A DNA stretch of 64,000 bases from Pseudomonas sp. HR96 (GTDB lineage Bacteria > Pseudomonadota > Gammaproteobacteria > Pseudomonadales > Pseudomonadaceae), in assembly GCF_034059295.1 (NCBI RefSeq), contig NZ_CP139141.1:2029001-2093000 (forward strand), in the 5' to 3' direction. The notes under the pieces were generated by a model. It had not been told where the DNA came from. It made no database searches and saw only the letters and a program-made list of their open reading frames with translations. The translations under genes were made by a program, and so were the position numbers. Each line of letters begins with the position of its first letter. The first letter of the stretch is position 1. Positions 19,901 to 28,041 of this stretch are shown here, one piece after another.

Positions 19901-21043
19901 CAGCGCGTGCGGCTGAAAAAGACCCAGGCCACCAGCCTGCTCAAGGACGAGTTCATGGCAGTGATGTCCCACGAGCTCAAGCACCCGCTGAACCTCATTC
20001 AGCTCAACGCCGAGTTGCTGGCGCGCAGCCCGGGGGTGGCCGCTACCGACACCGCAGTGCGCGCCACGGCAGCGATCCAGCGCGCGGTGCGCAGCCAGGC
20101 GCAGATCATCGACGACCTGCTGGACATCTCGCGGCTCAAGACCGGCAAGCTCAAGCTGGAACGCCAGCAGGTCGATTTCGCCCAGCTGATCGCCGACATC
20201 GTCGCGGTGGTCAAGCCTGCTGGCGAGAGTGCCGGGGTCGAGCTGAGCTATGACGCCGGCGGCGCCGAGGTATGGCTGCAGGCCGACCCGGTGCGCCTCG
20301 AACAGATTGTCTGGAACCTGTTGAACAATGCGCTCAAGTTCACCCCGGCGGGCAAGCGCGTCGAGTTGAGCCTGGGCCTCGAGCAGGGCTCTGCCGTGCT
20401 GCGGGTGACCGACGAGGGGCAGGGCATCGAGGCCGACTTCCTGCCACGGCTGTTCGACATGTTCGGGCAGGCCGAGCTGCAGCACAGTGCCCGTGCCAAG
20501 CATGGCCTGGGCATTGGCCTGGCGCTGGTGCGGCAATTGGTGGAAGCCCACAACGGACGGATCGAAGCGACCTCCGAAGGCCTGGGCAGGGGCTCGAGCT
20601 TCTGCGTCTGGCTGCCCCTGCCTGCGGTAACGCCGGCCATGCTGGCGCTGGCAGCCAGCGGGCCCGGTGGCCTGAGCGGGTTGCGCGTGTTACTGGTGGA
20701 CGATGCCGATGAAGTGCTGGAGATGATGTGCCTGCTGCTGGAGTCGGAGGGCGCAGTGGTATATGCCACAGCCGACCCGCTGCTGGCGCTGGCGGCGGCC
20801 ATGGCCGAGAGCTTCGAGGTCATTCTGTCCGACATCGGCATGCCGGGGATGGACGGCCATCAGCTGATCCGCGAGATCCGCGCCGAAGGGCTCAACCGCA
20901 ACACCCCGGCCATCGCCCTGACCGGCTATGGCCGCGAGAATGACGTGGCGCTGGCCCGGGAAGCGGGCTTCAACCTGCACCTGAGCAAGCCGGTCAGCGT
21001 CGAGGCGCTGATCGAGTCGGTGCAGCATTTGATGATTCGCTAG
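16952..21043 (+). CDS. CheB-CheR-PAS hybrid histidine kinase
   Basis: A 1363-residue cytoplasmic multidomain signalling protein. A CheB-type methylesterase comes first (residues 15-195) with GASAGG serine, VVMHLNATH histidine and SGAGADGS aspartate. A CheR-type methyltransferase follows (about 215-490) with SAM motif WSAACSTGEE. Next come a PAS-like region, a long coiled coil rich in EELQ/NEEL (about 670-760), two PAS domains, a HisKA (phospho-histidine in MSHELKHP, about 1006), an HATPase and a C-terminal receiver (phospho-aspartate in LSDIGMPG, about 1293). No transmembrane segment was seen. The start has AAGGTG upstream. No chemoreceptor or cheA is adjacent, so the methylation target is unknown. 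Confidence 0.93.
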   Translation: MPPDLPCHLPAQASATRFAVVGVGASAGGLQALLSLFESLPANPGMAFVVVMHLNATHKSSLAQIIGNATTMPTLQVSEAVHIEPDHVYIIAPGNDLLMADGVLSLKPVQRAIGPQVAIDLFFRQLAMAYQSHAVGVVLSGAGADGSVGIAQIKGQGGVTLAQLPEDAEYESMPRHAIDTGMVDIVLPVALMAERLMTLNSSIRRLHDQPPACLEQPAHEPEELNQGRALREVLALLRVRTGHDFKLYKGATVRRRIERRMQVNGIAELSAYHTYLRDNMAETQALLKDMLIGVTNFFRDAEAFEALERDVLAQLFDEERLQEQEREIRVWSAACSTGEEVYSLAMLLLEQADRAKAPVNVQIFATDIDEQALQVGRKGQYLPGVVADIGQRRVKQHFTVETDLLRIKKEIRERVLFAKHNLLNDPPFSRLDLISCRNFLIYLDREAQATVLQIFHFALRPGGYLFLGNSESAEVCSNLFVAVDKKLRIYRARNASRVIRATTMSQPPPPPRTVMEPALPEPGRKKISFADIHQRVLEQYAPPSVIIDQACNIVHTSARVGRFLRYVAGEPTHNLLALVQPELRLELRTAVFQASQSGKSVEARRVRTSRDERQYYINMIVRPFSDSSAMAEYMLVLFDEVEDVMGTEVSASHEGKDSVLTQLEAELQRTKEQLQFTIEHSDTSTEELKASNEELQAINEELRSASEELETSKEELQSINEELSTVNAELKAKIEETGKINDDLQNLITSTNIGTVFVDRVMRIKWFTPQAAQVFNMIESDVGRSLLDITHRLDYPGLADDASKVFESLHQIEREVHSHDNRWYLARLLPYRTLDDRIEGAVLTFIDITERRLAQEQVRQGEAHMALIAQSTRDHAIITTDPQGVITSWSRGAEAIFGYSEAQACGQDIALIYNDEDRQVGRPKLQLRLAQERGYAVDQRWHPRQDGQQIYCSGVFNPLEDGAVRGFAFIGRDTTREQEHLKKQRVRLKKTQATSLLKDEFMAVMSHELKHPLNLIQLNAELLARSPGVAATDTAVRATAAIQRAVRSQAQIIDDLLDISRLKTGKLKLERQQVDFAQLIADIVAVVKPAGESAGVELSYDAGGAEVWLQADPVRLEQIVWNLLNNALKFTPAGKRVELSLGLEQGSAVLRVTDEGQGIEADFLPRLFDMFGQAELQHSARAKHGLGIGLALVRQLVEAHNGRIEATSEGLGRGSSFCVWLPLPAVTPAMLALAASGPGGLSGLRVLLVDDADEVLEMMCLLLESEGAVVYATADPLLALAAAMAESFEVILSDIGMPGMDGHQLIREIRAEGLNRNTPAIALTGYGRENDVALAREAGFNLHLSKPVSVEALIESVQHLMIR

Positions 21044-21044
21044 G

Positions 21045-21137
21045 GGCCGGTGGTGGCCGTATTGGACATCTCGCCAGGCGCTGGGTAGATCACACCGGCC
21101 TGGCGAACTCCCGGGGGCATTGCCCCCTCCCACATTC
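21045..21137. repeat. solitary diverged copy of the 51-kb repeat
   Basis: The convergent gap between the hybrid kinase and ligD resembles part of the repeat unit at 50.9-53.1 kb. It has GGCCGGTGGTGGCC, then ATTGGACATCTCGCCAGGCG, then ACCGGCCTGGCG, then a GGGGGCATTGCCCCCTCCCAC hairpin half. It shows the element is dispersed rather than confined to the array. Confidence 0.7.
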
Positions 21138-21159
21138 AAGGCCCGGCCAGATTATTGAG

Positions 21160-23784
21160 CTAGCCCAAGCGCTTTTTCATGGCGCCGGTGATGCTCTGGC
21201 GGGTGCTGAAGAATTTCTCCCAGGGGTCTCCTTCCAACGTTTGCAAGCGTTCGTGGACGTTATGGATATCCCACTGGTTGGCGCTCTTGATCTCGGTCAG
21301 TTCCTCGCGATAGATCGGCACCGACACCGGCAAGCCTTCGCGCGTCCGAGCGGCAAAGGCGCAGATGGTGGTGGCGCCAAGGCCGTTGCGCAGGTAGTCG
21401 ATGAAGATCTTGCCGACGCGGTTCTTCGGCCCCGAGACCGCCGAGAAGCGCTCGGGCACCAGCCTGGCGATGTGCTTGACGATGGCATGGCTGAAATCCT
21501 TGACCTCGTCCCAATCGCCCTTGCGGGTCAGGGGCACCACCACATGGATGCCCTTGCCGCCTGAGGTCTTGAGGAAGGCGGTCAGGCCCAGCTCATCGAG
21601 CACCGTCAGCACCAGCTGGGTGGCCTCGACCATGCTCTTCCACGGCAGCGCCGGGTCGGGGTCCAGGTCCAGGGTAAAGCGGTCCGGGTGCTCGAAGTCC
21701 TTGGCGGTGGCGTTCCAGGTGTGCAGTTCGACGCTGCCCATCTGCACCGCGCCGATCAGCGCCTCGGCATTGTTGATGACCATGGCCGCCTGGCCGGCCT
21801 CGGCCTTGGTGTAGGCCTCGATGCCCGGGATGGCCAGGTGCTCGGCGTTCTTCTGGAAGAACAGTTCGCCGGCAATGCCCTCGGGCGCACGCACCAGGGC
21901 GACCGGTCGTTGCTTGAGGTGCGGCAGGATCCAGGGGGCGATGCGCGCGTAGTACTCGGCCAGTTGCATCTTGGTGGTACCGCTGCTGGCATCGATGACC
22001 CGCTCGGGATGGGTGATGCGCACCTGGCCGCCGAGGTCGGCGGGGTCGGCCTGGGCCGGCTTGGCGGCCTTAGCCTTGCGGGTCGAGGGTGTTTTGGGCT
22101 TGGCTGGCGCATTGGCCTTGCCTGGCTTGCTCGCGGTTTCCACGGTGATGTCCTCGGCGGGTTTGTCCTGGCGCAGGCCGTGGAACACGGCGTGGCGCAC
22201 CGAGCCGTCACGGGTCATTTCGGCATAGGCGACCTCGGCCAGCAGGCTGGGCTGCAACCAGTGCACCCCGCGCAGCTCGCTGCCCGTGGGCGGGTTGCTC
22301 ACCGCAGGCTTGGCAGTCTGCAAAGGCTGCAACTGGCTGTGCAGGGTGCGCAGGGTGGTTTCATTGAAGCCGGTGCCGACCTTGCCGGCATAGCGCAGTT
22401 CGCCACTGTCGGCGTCGTGCAGGCCCAGCAGCAAGGCGCCAAAGGCGCTGCGGCTGCCCTTGGGGTCGGTGTAGCCCACGATCACGAATTCCTGGCGGCG
22501 CTTGCACTTGAGCTTGACCCAGCTGCTGCTGCGGCTGGAGGTGTAGGCGCTGCCCACGCGTTTGCCGATCAGGCCCTCCATCTCCAGCTGGCAGGCGCTG
22601 TCGAGCAGTGACTCCGGGGTCTGGGCGAAATCATCCGAGTAACGCAGCACGCTGTCCTTGCTGACATGACCCTTGAGCAACTCGCTGAGGGCGGCGCGGC
22701 GCTGCTCCACTGGCACCTGGCGCAGGTCCATGCCATTGAGGTAGGGCAGGTCGAACAGGTAATAGACAATGGCGCCGCTCTTGCCGGTCTCGAAGGCGTT
22801 CTGCAGAGCCTGGAAATCCGGCACGCCGTGCTCGTTGGCCACCACCACTTCGCCGTCCAGCCAGCCTTCCTGCAGGCCGAGGGCGGCCAGTGCTTTGGCC
22901 TGTTCGGGCATCTTCGCCGTCCAGTCGTGGCCGTTACGGGTGAACAGCTGCACCTGGTCGCCCTCGATGCGCGCCAGCAGCCGGTAGCCGTCGAACTTGA
23001 TCTCGTAGCGCCACTCGCCACCTGGCGGTGACTCCACCAACGTCGCCAGCTGCGGCTTGAAGCTGGCCGGCAACTTGGCCGGTTCGGCGCCCTCGAGCAA
23101 CTTGCCCTTGGCGGGCGTCCGGCGCTTGGCCGGGGCCTGTTTGATGGGACGCACCTTGGCGGCTGCCGCGGCCTTGCCTGGCGCCGCTCGGTCGGCCTGG
23201 GTCGGCGCCACCAGGGTACGCTCGCTGAGGACGCTGTCGGGCAAGGCCTCGGTCACGCTGTATTCGGCCTCGGGCCGCGCGGCCTGGTCCTTGGATTTGA
23301 TCAGGAACCATTGCTCTTTCTTGCCTTGCAGATGGGTCTTGACCAGGTTCCATACGCCCGCAAGCTTCTCGCCCTGCAGGCTGAACTTGAGCTTGCCCTT
23401 GGCGTAGCCCTCATGGGGATCGCCCTCGGGCTGCCAGATGCCACGGTCCCAGACGATGACATCACCGGCGCCATAATGCCCTTCGGGGATCTGCCCCTCG
23501 AAGCTGGCGTAGTCCAGCGGATGGTCCTCGACATGCACCGCCAGACGTCGGGCTTTGGGGTCCAGCGAGGGCCCCTTGGGAATCGCCCAGCTCTTGAGGG
23601 TGCCGTCCAGTTCCAGGCGAAAGTCATAGTGCAGGTGGCTGGCGTCGTGCTTCTGGATGCAGAACTGCAGGGCCTGTTCGCCGGCCTTGCGCCGCTTGCC
23701 CTTGGCGCCGGCCTTGGGGCCGGACGGCTCCGGGGTGGCGTCGAAATTGCGCTTGCGGTTGTATTCGTCCAGCGCCGTGGCCAT
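21160..23784 (-). CDS. ligD: multifunctional DNA ligase D (non-homologous end joining)
   Basis: An 874-residue protein with the three LigD modules. A 3'-phosphoesterase (about residues 40-190) has HYDFRLELDG and GHYGAGDV. An ATP-dependent ligase (about 230-540) has catalytic lysine in YEIKFDGYR. A primase/polymerase (about 580-870) has LDLDPDPALPW catalytic acids. Alanine/lysine-rich linkers separate them. With Ku it repairs double-strand breaks in non-growing cells. No ku gene lies in this window, although it is often adjacent. It starts 20 bases after the egtB-egtD fusion gene on the same strand, so the two are probably co-transcribed. Confidence 0.95.
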   Translation of the reverse strand: MATALDEYNRKRNFDATPEPSGPKAGAKGKRRKAGEQALQFCIQKHDASHLHYDFRLELDGTLKSWAIPKGPSLDPKARRLAVHVEDHPLDYASFEGQIPEGHYGAGDVIVWDRGIWQPEGDPHEGYAKGKLKFSLQGEKLAGVWNLVKTHLQGKKEQWFLIKSKDQAARPEAEYSVTEALPDSVLSERTLVAPTQADRAAPGKAAAAAKVRPIKQAPAKRRTPAKGKLLEGAEPAKLPASFKPQLATLVESPPGGEWRYEIKFDGYRLLARIEGDQVQLFTRNGHDWTAKMPEQAKALAALGLQEGWLDGEVVVANEHGVPDFQALQNAFETGKSGAIVYYLFDLPYLNGMDLRQVPVEQRRAALSELLKGHVSKDSVLRYSDDFAQTPESLLDSACQLEMEGLIGKRVGSAYTSSRSSSWVKLKCKRRQEFVIVGYTDPKGSRSAFGALLLGLHDADSGELRYAGKVGTGFNETTLRTLHSQLQPLQTAKPAVSNPPTGSELRGVHWLQPSLLAEVAYAEMTRDGSVRHAVFHGLRQDKPAEDITVETASKPGKANAPAKPKTPSTRKAKAAKPAQADPADLGGQVRITHPERVIDASSGTTKMQLAEYYARIAPWILPHLKQRPVALVRAPEGIAGELFFQKNAEHLAIPGIEAYTKAEAGQAAMVINNAEALIGAVQMGSVELHTWNATAKDFEHPDRFTLDLDPDPALPWKSMVEATQLVLTVLDELGLTAFLKTSGGKGIHVVVPLTRKGDWDEVKDFSHAIVKHIARLVPERFSAVSGPKNRVGKIFIDYLRNGLGATTICAFAARTREGLPVSVPIYREELTEIKSANQWDIHNVHERLQTLEGDPWEKFFSTRQSITGAMKKRLG

Positions 23785-23804
23785 GGCCCGTGCCCTCGCT
23801 CAGG

Positions 23805-25985
23805 TTAATACAGACAGAAGATGCCCACCTGCGGCGCGTCGCTCAGCCACTGGTGGCTGACCCGCCAGCCCGCCAGCGCCGCCAGTTCGGTGAACGACTG
23901 GGCGGTGAACTTGTGGGAGTTCTCGGTGTGCAGGCGCTCGCCTTCGGCAAAATGAAACGCCTGCCCGGCGACTGTGACCTGCTGATCGCGCAGGCTGACC
24001 AGGTGCATTTCCATGCGCTCCAGTTCGGCGTTCCAGCAAGCCAGGTGGCGAAACGCCTCGAGGTCGAAGTCGCCCTGCAACTCGCGGTTGAGCCGAGTCA
24101 GCAGGTTTTTGTTGAACGCGGCGGTGACGCCTGCGGCATCGTTGTAGGCCGCTTCCAGGATTTGCGGCTCCTTGACCATGTCGACACCGATGATGAACGC
24201 CGCGTCGCGCCCCAGCAGCGTGTGCGCCGAGCGCAGGAAATCCACTGCCTGGGCACGGGTGAAATTGCCCAGCGTAGAGCCCGGGAAGAAGCCCACCCGC
24301 GGCAAACCGCGGGCTGCGGAGGGCAGGCGCAGGGCCCGCGTGAAGTCATCCACCAATGGGGCGATGCTCAGGCGCGGGTAGCGGTTACGCAACTGCGAGG
24401 CCGCCTGGTCCAGGGCGTTGCGGCAAATGTCGATAGGCACGTACAGGCCGACCTGCGGAGCGGCATCGAGCAGCAGACGGGTCTTGTCGCTCGCGCCACT
24501 GCCGAACTCCACCAGGGCTGCACCGGTGGGTACCACGGCGGCCAGGTCGGCGGCGATGCGTTGCAGCAGGGCGGTTTCGGCGCGCGTCGGGTAGTACTCT
24601 GGGGTGGTGCAGATGTCCTCGAACAGCCGCGAGCCGGTGTCGTCGTAGAAGTACTTGGGCGACAGGTGCTTGTGCTCGGCCGACAGGCCTTCGATGACGT
24701 CGCGGGCGAATTCGCTGGCCGCCGGTTCCTTGTGCCGTGGCTCGACTGTCCCCGGCAGGCGCGCGTCACGGGCCAGGCGCAGGCCCGAGCACATCCAGCG
24801 CAGCCCAGGGCCGAAGAAGTTGCGGTAGGTCGGGCGACTGTGGCCCGGCGCGCTGATACTGGCGCCCCCGCGCAGGACCATCTGGTTGATCATGAACTTG
24901 CCGTTGTACTCACCGACTGCGCTGGCCGCCGGCTTGAAGCCGGGGTAGGCGCTGTAGGCACTCTGGGTCCATTGCCAGGCGCTGTCGTCGATTTGCTCCA
25001 GCTGGCCGCCGGCAGCGGCTGTTTCCCATTCCGCTTCGGTCGGCAGCCGGGCGCCGGCCCACTGGGCAAAGGCGGCGGCTTCGTAATAGCTGATATGGGT
25101 CACAGGGGCATTGGGGTCCAGCGGCTGCAGACCCCGCAGGGTCATTTCGTGCCAGCCTTCCGGGGTAGCGACCCAGTACATGGGAGCCTTCCAGCCTTCG
25201 TTCTGCACCGTCGCCCAGCCATCGGACAGCCACAGGTTGACCTGCTCGTAGCCGCTGGCTTCGATGAACTCCAGCCACTGGCCGTTGGTCACCAGCCGGT
25301 CGCTGATCTCGAAGGGTTGCAGGTAGGTCTTGTGGCGCGGGCCTTCGTTGTCGAAGCTGAAACCGTCGCCGTCATGGCCGATTTCCACCAGGCCGCCGTT
25401 CAGCGTCTTGAAGCGGCCACGGCGCCCAGCCGGGTCACGTGGCCAGTTGGCGTCGTAGGCGGGCTTGAGCGAGGACAGGCTGAACAGGTGATGGATGTCC
25501 ATCAACAGCAGTTCCTGATGCTGCTCCTCGTGGGCCAGGCCCAGCGTGACCATCTGCTGAGCCTCGTCACTCAGAGGCTGGCCTAGCAGGCTATGCATGT
25601 GCAGGTCCACGTATTGCCGGTAGGCGACCACTTGCTCCAGCGCCGGGCGGGTCATCAGGCCGCGCTGCGGGCGTGGATGGCGCGGGCCCACGGCTTCGTA
25701 ATAGGAGTTGAAGAGGTAGCAGAAGCTGGGGTCGAACGGGCGGTAGTCGGGCAGGTGTTCACTGAGCAGGAAGGTTTCGAAGAACCAGGTGCAGTGGGCC
25801 AGGTGCCATTTCGCCGGGCTGGCGTCGGGCATCGACTGCACCACCATGTCCTCGGCGCTGAGCGGGGCGACCAGGCTTTCGGTGCGTCGCCGCACCTGCT
25901 GGTAGCGTTCCAGCAACGGGTCGCTGTGCGGCGTGACGGCTGGGGCGCGGGCAAGGTGCAGGGCAGGACGGTTGTGACTGATCAT
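23805..25985 (-). CDS. egtB/egtD: fused ergothioneine enzyme: EgtB sulfoxide synthase + EgtD histidine methyltransferase
   Basis: A 726-residue single frame carrying two enzymes. Residues 1 to about 410 are EgtB: a DinB-like domain with the iron-binding HEEQHQE (HX3HXE) and an earlier histidine in KWHLAH, then a formylglycine-generating-enzyme-like domain (LPTEAEWE, ending GLRLARD). Residues about 420-726 are EgtD: KYFYDDTGSRLFE and PEYYPTRAE, SAM-binding VEFGSGASDK, FNKNLLTRLNREL and the substrate-binding segment MEMHLVS. EgtD trimethylates histidine to hercynine, and EgtB joins it to a thiol as a sulfoxide. No start codon with a ribosome site was found at the junction. OvoA has a similar layout, but its methyltransferase is of another family. 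The start at 25985 has GGAG seven bases upstream. Confidence 0.88.
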   Translation of the reverse strand: MISHNRPALHLARAPAVTPHSDPLLERYQQVRRRTESLVAPLSAEDMVVQSMPDASPAKWHLAHCTWFFETFLLSEHLPDYRPFDPSFCYLFNSYYEAVGPRHPRPQRGLMTRPALEQVVAYRQYVDLHMHSLLGQPLSDEAQQMVTLGLAHEEQHQELLLMDIHHLFSLSSLKPAYDANWPRDPAGRRGRFKTLNGGLVEIGHDGDGFSFDNEGPRHKTYLQPFEISDRLVTNGQWLEFIEASGYEQVNLWLSDGWATVQNEGWKAPMYWVATPEGWHEMTLRGLQPLDPNAPVTHISYYEAAAFAQWAGARLPTEAEWETAAAGGQLEQIDDSAWQWTQSAYSAYPGFKPAASAVGEYNGKFMINQMVLRGGASISAPGHSRPTYRNFFGPGLRWMCSGLRLARDARLPGTVEPRHKEPAASEFARDVIEGLSAEHKHLSPKYFYDDTGSRLFEDICTTPEYYPTRAETALLQRIAADLAAVVPTGAALVEFGSGASDKTRLLLDAAPQVGLYVPIDICRNALDQAASQLRNRYPRLSIAPLVDDFTRALRLPSAARGLPRVGFFPGSTLGNFTRAQAVDFLRSAHTLLGRDAAFIIGVDMVKEPQILEAAYNDAAGVTAAFNKNLLTRLNRELQGDFDLEAFRHLACWNAELERMEMHLVSLRDQQVTVAGQAFHFAEGERLHTENSHKFTAQSFTELAALAGWRVSHQWLSDAPQVGIFCLY

Positions 25986-26116
25986 CTGGCGGCTCCGACG
26001 GCTCCGTCGCTGGCGACGATAGGGGACGAGGGTCAATTGAGTGGTCTAGGTGTGACTGCCTCGGCTGCACAGGGTTCGGCGCAGGTGGCGCAAGCGCGAT
26101 AGACGGCGCTTGGCCA

Positions 26117-26542
26117 TCATTCGCCCAGCAAAAACAAGGTCTTGGCGTCGGCGTCCGCAGCGAAGAAGTGCTCCAGTGCCGGCGCGAACAGCGGATGCTC
26201 CGGAGCAATGCTGGCGAACAGGGTCAAGCAGGAGCGCAACTTGAGGTCGTCGGGGTGGCCGAGTATCTCCAATGCAGTCTTGTCGCGGTGCGCCAGCAGG
26301 GCGCTGACGCATTCCTCCAGCTGCGGGCCGAGCAAGGGGTGCAGCAGGTACGCCTGGGCCTCGGCAGCCCCGGACAGCGCATAGCGCTCAGCCATTTCGC
26401 TGTGCCCCAGGCCATGCAGCTGCGGAAATACGAACCACATCCAGTGGCTGCTCTTGCGCCCGCGCTGCAACTCTTCCAGCACCCGCGCATACACCGGCCG
26501 CTGGGCCTCGACGAAACGGTGAAGATTGAATGGGTCGTGCAT
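26117..26542 (-). CDS. DUF1810 family protein
   Basis: A 141-residue soluble protein starting MHDPFNLHRFVEAQ, with the DUF1810 hallmarks GRKSSHWMWFVFPQ and LFFAADADAKTLF-like ending. The family is widespread, small and of unknown function. It lies between a PatB-type lyase and the ergothioneine fusion gene, all on the minus strand, with gaps of about 130 bases. Neighbouring genes give the only functional hint. Confidence 0.85.
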   Translation of the reverse strand: MHDPFNLHRFVEAQRPVYARVLEELQRGRKSSHWMWFVFPQLHGLGHSEMAERYALSGAAEAQAYLLHPLLGPQLEECVSALLAHRDKTALEILGHPDDLKLRSCLTLFASIAPEHPLFAPALEHFFAADADAKTLFLLGE

Positions 26543-26679
26543 GATCCACGCCTCCTGGGTAATGGAGTTGTGAATGGGCTGGGCGCGGGGAGTTCCATTT
26601 TTCGCAGGTCTGGCCGGTATGGCTGGGAGAGGGCAGACCCCCGAGCGGCGGTCTGCCCGGTTTGATCCCGTCCGGTGAC

Positions 26680-27828
26680 TCAACGTGCGCGCAAAGCCCG
26701 CTCCATCCGCGTCAATCCTTCTTCGAGCAAGGCCCGTGGGCAGCCGAAGTTCAAGCGCACGAACTGCGCCTGGCCGCTGCCGAACTCCGGGCCGGCGCTG
26801 AAGGCCACCTTGCCCTGTTCGACAAAAAAGCGCTGAGGGTCGTCCAGGCCCAGCGCCGAGCAATCCAGCCAGGCCAGGTAGCTCCCTTGCGGCACCGTCA
26901 TGCGGATGCCCGGCAGGCGTGTGGCCACGGCCTGCACCAGGTAGTCGCGGTTGCTTTGCAGGTAGGCGAGCATGGCCTGCAACCATTCACCACCATGGGC
27001 GTAGGCTGCCTGGGTCGCCTCCAGGCCAAAGGCGTTGACGCTGTCCACCAGGCCCAGGCGCGAGGCATTGAAGCGCTGGCGCAGCTCGGGGTTCTGGATC
27101 ACCGCAAAGGCGGTCTTCAACCCGGCGATGTTGAACGCCTTGCTCGCCGACATCAGCGTGACCGTGCGTGCAGCGATCTGCGGGCTGAGCGAGGCAATAG
27201 GGACATGGCGGCGGCCGTCGAAAAGAATGTCGGCGTGGATTTCATCGGAGATGATCAGCGCGTCGGCGTCGACGCAGGCCTGGCCGATCAGGTGCAGCTC
27301 TTCACTGGCGAACACCTTGCCCAGCGGGTTGTGCGGGTTGCTGAACAACAGTGCACCGGCGTCCTTGAGGGCGCGGCCGAGCGCGGCAAGGTCGGTGGGG
27401 TATTCGCCATTGGCGTCAACGTTGAACGGCAGCTCGATCAGCGGCAAGTCCCAGTGCCCGGGTGCCACTCGCAGGGGCTGGTAGTTGGGCGTCTGCACCA
27501 CCACGCCGCTGCCCTTGGCCAGCAGGCCGTTGAGGGCCATGTTCACCCCTGGCTCGACGCCTGGCAGAAACACCAGTTGGTCGGCCTCGACGCGCCAGGC
27601 ATAGGCGCTCCAGAGGTACTCGACCAGGGTCTCGCGCAGGGCGTCCTGGGGCACGCAATAGCCCATCAATGGGTGTTCAAGACGTTGGCGCAACGCCTCG
27701 ACCACTGCCGGCGCCATGGCAAAATCCATGTCGGCCACCCACATCGGCAGCACGTCGTCTGGGTACAGGCTCCATTTCTTGCTGCCTGTGCCCTGGCGGT
27801 CGAAGGTCTGGTCGAGGTTGAAGGTCAT
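26680..27828 (-). CDS. patB: PatB/MalY-type PLP-dependent C-S lyase or aminotransferase
   Basis: A 382-residue fold-type I PLP enzyme. It has LPMWVADMDF near the N-terminus, FSNPHNPLGKV, IISDEIHADI and the cofactor lysine in SASKAFNIAGLK, all typical of the MalY/PatB cystathionine beta-lyase group, which cleaves C-S bonds of cysteine conjugates. The last step of ergothioneine synthesis is a PLP C-S lyase reaction, and an EgtB-EgtD fusion lies about 700 bases downstream on the same strand, so a role as EgtE is a plausible inference. General cystathionine lyase activity is the alternative. Confidence 0.85.
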   Translation of the reverse strand: MTFNLDQTFDRQGTGSKKWSLYPDDVLPMWVADMDFAMAPAVVEALRQRLEHPLMGYCVPQDALRETLVEYLWSAYAWRVEADQLVFLPGVEPGVNMALNGLLAKGSGVVVQTPNYQPLRVAPGHWDLPLIELPFNVDANGEYPTDLAALGRALKDAGALLFSNPHNPLGKVFASEELHLIGQACVDADALIISDEIHADILFDGRRHVPIASLSPQIAARTVTLMSASKAFNIAGLKTAFAVIQNPELRQRFNASRLGLVDSVNAFGLEATQAAYAHGGEWLQAMLAYLQSNRDYLVQAVATRLPGIRMTVPQGSYLAWLDCSALGLDDPQRFFVEQGKVAFSAGPEFGSGQAQFVRLNFGCPRALLEEGLTRMERALRAR

Positions 27829-28041
27829 GGCAGGCTCTCGCAAATCAGGCAGGCTGCCTGATTGTGGCGGTGACGGCAACCCGAGGGTACTCCAAGGGGC
27901 TTGATGCCGAGGGCAACGTGATCCGGTGGAACTATTCCCCACCCCCCGCCCCCTAACTCATCAGGACCGGCAGCTCCATACGGATGCTGACCGCTCGTCA
28001 TCGAGCGACTGACCGGGCACTTCAGCCATATGGGGAACATC

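Noticed and set aside
23805..25985. OvoA (ovothiol synthase) instead of EgtB-EgtD
   Set aside because: The C-terminal part has EgtD-type motifs (KYFYDDTGSRLFE, PEYYPTRAE), not the OvoA methyltransferase type.
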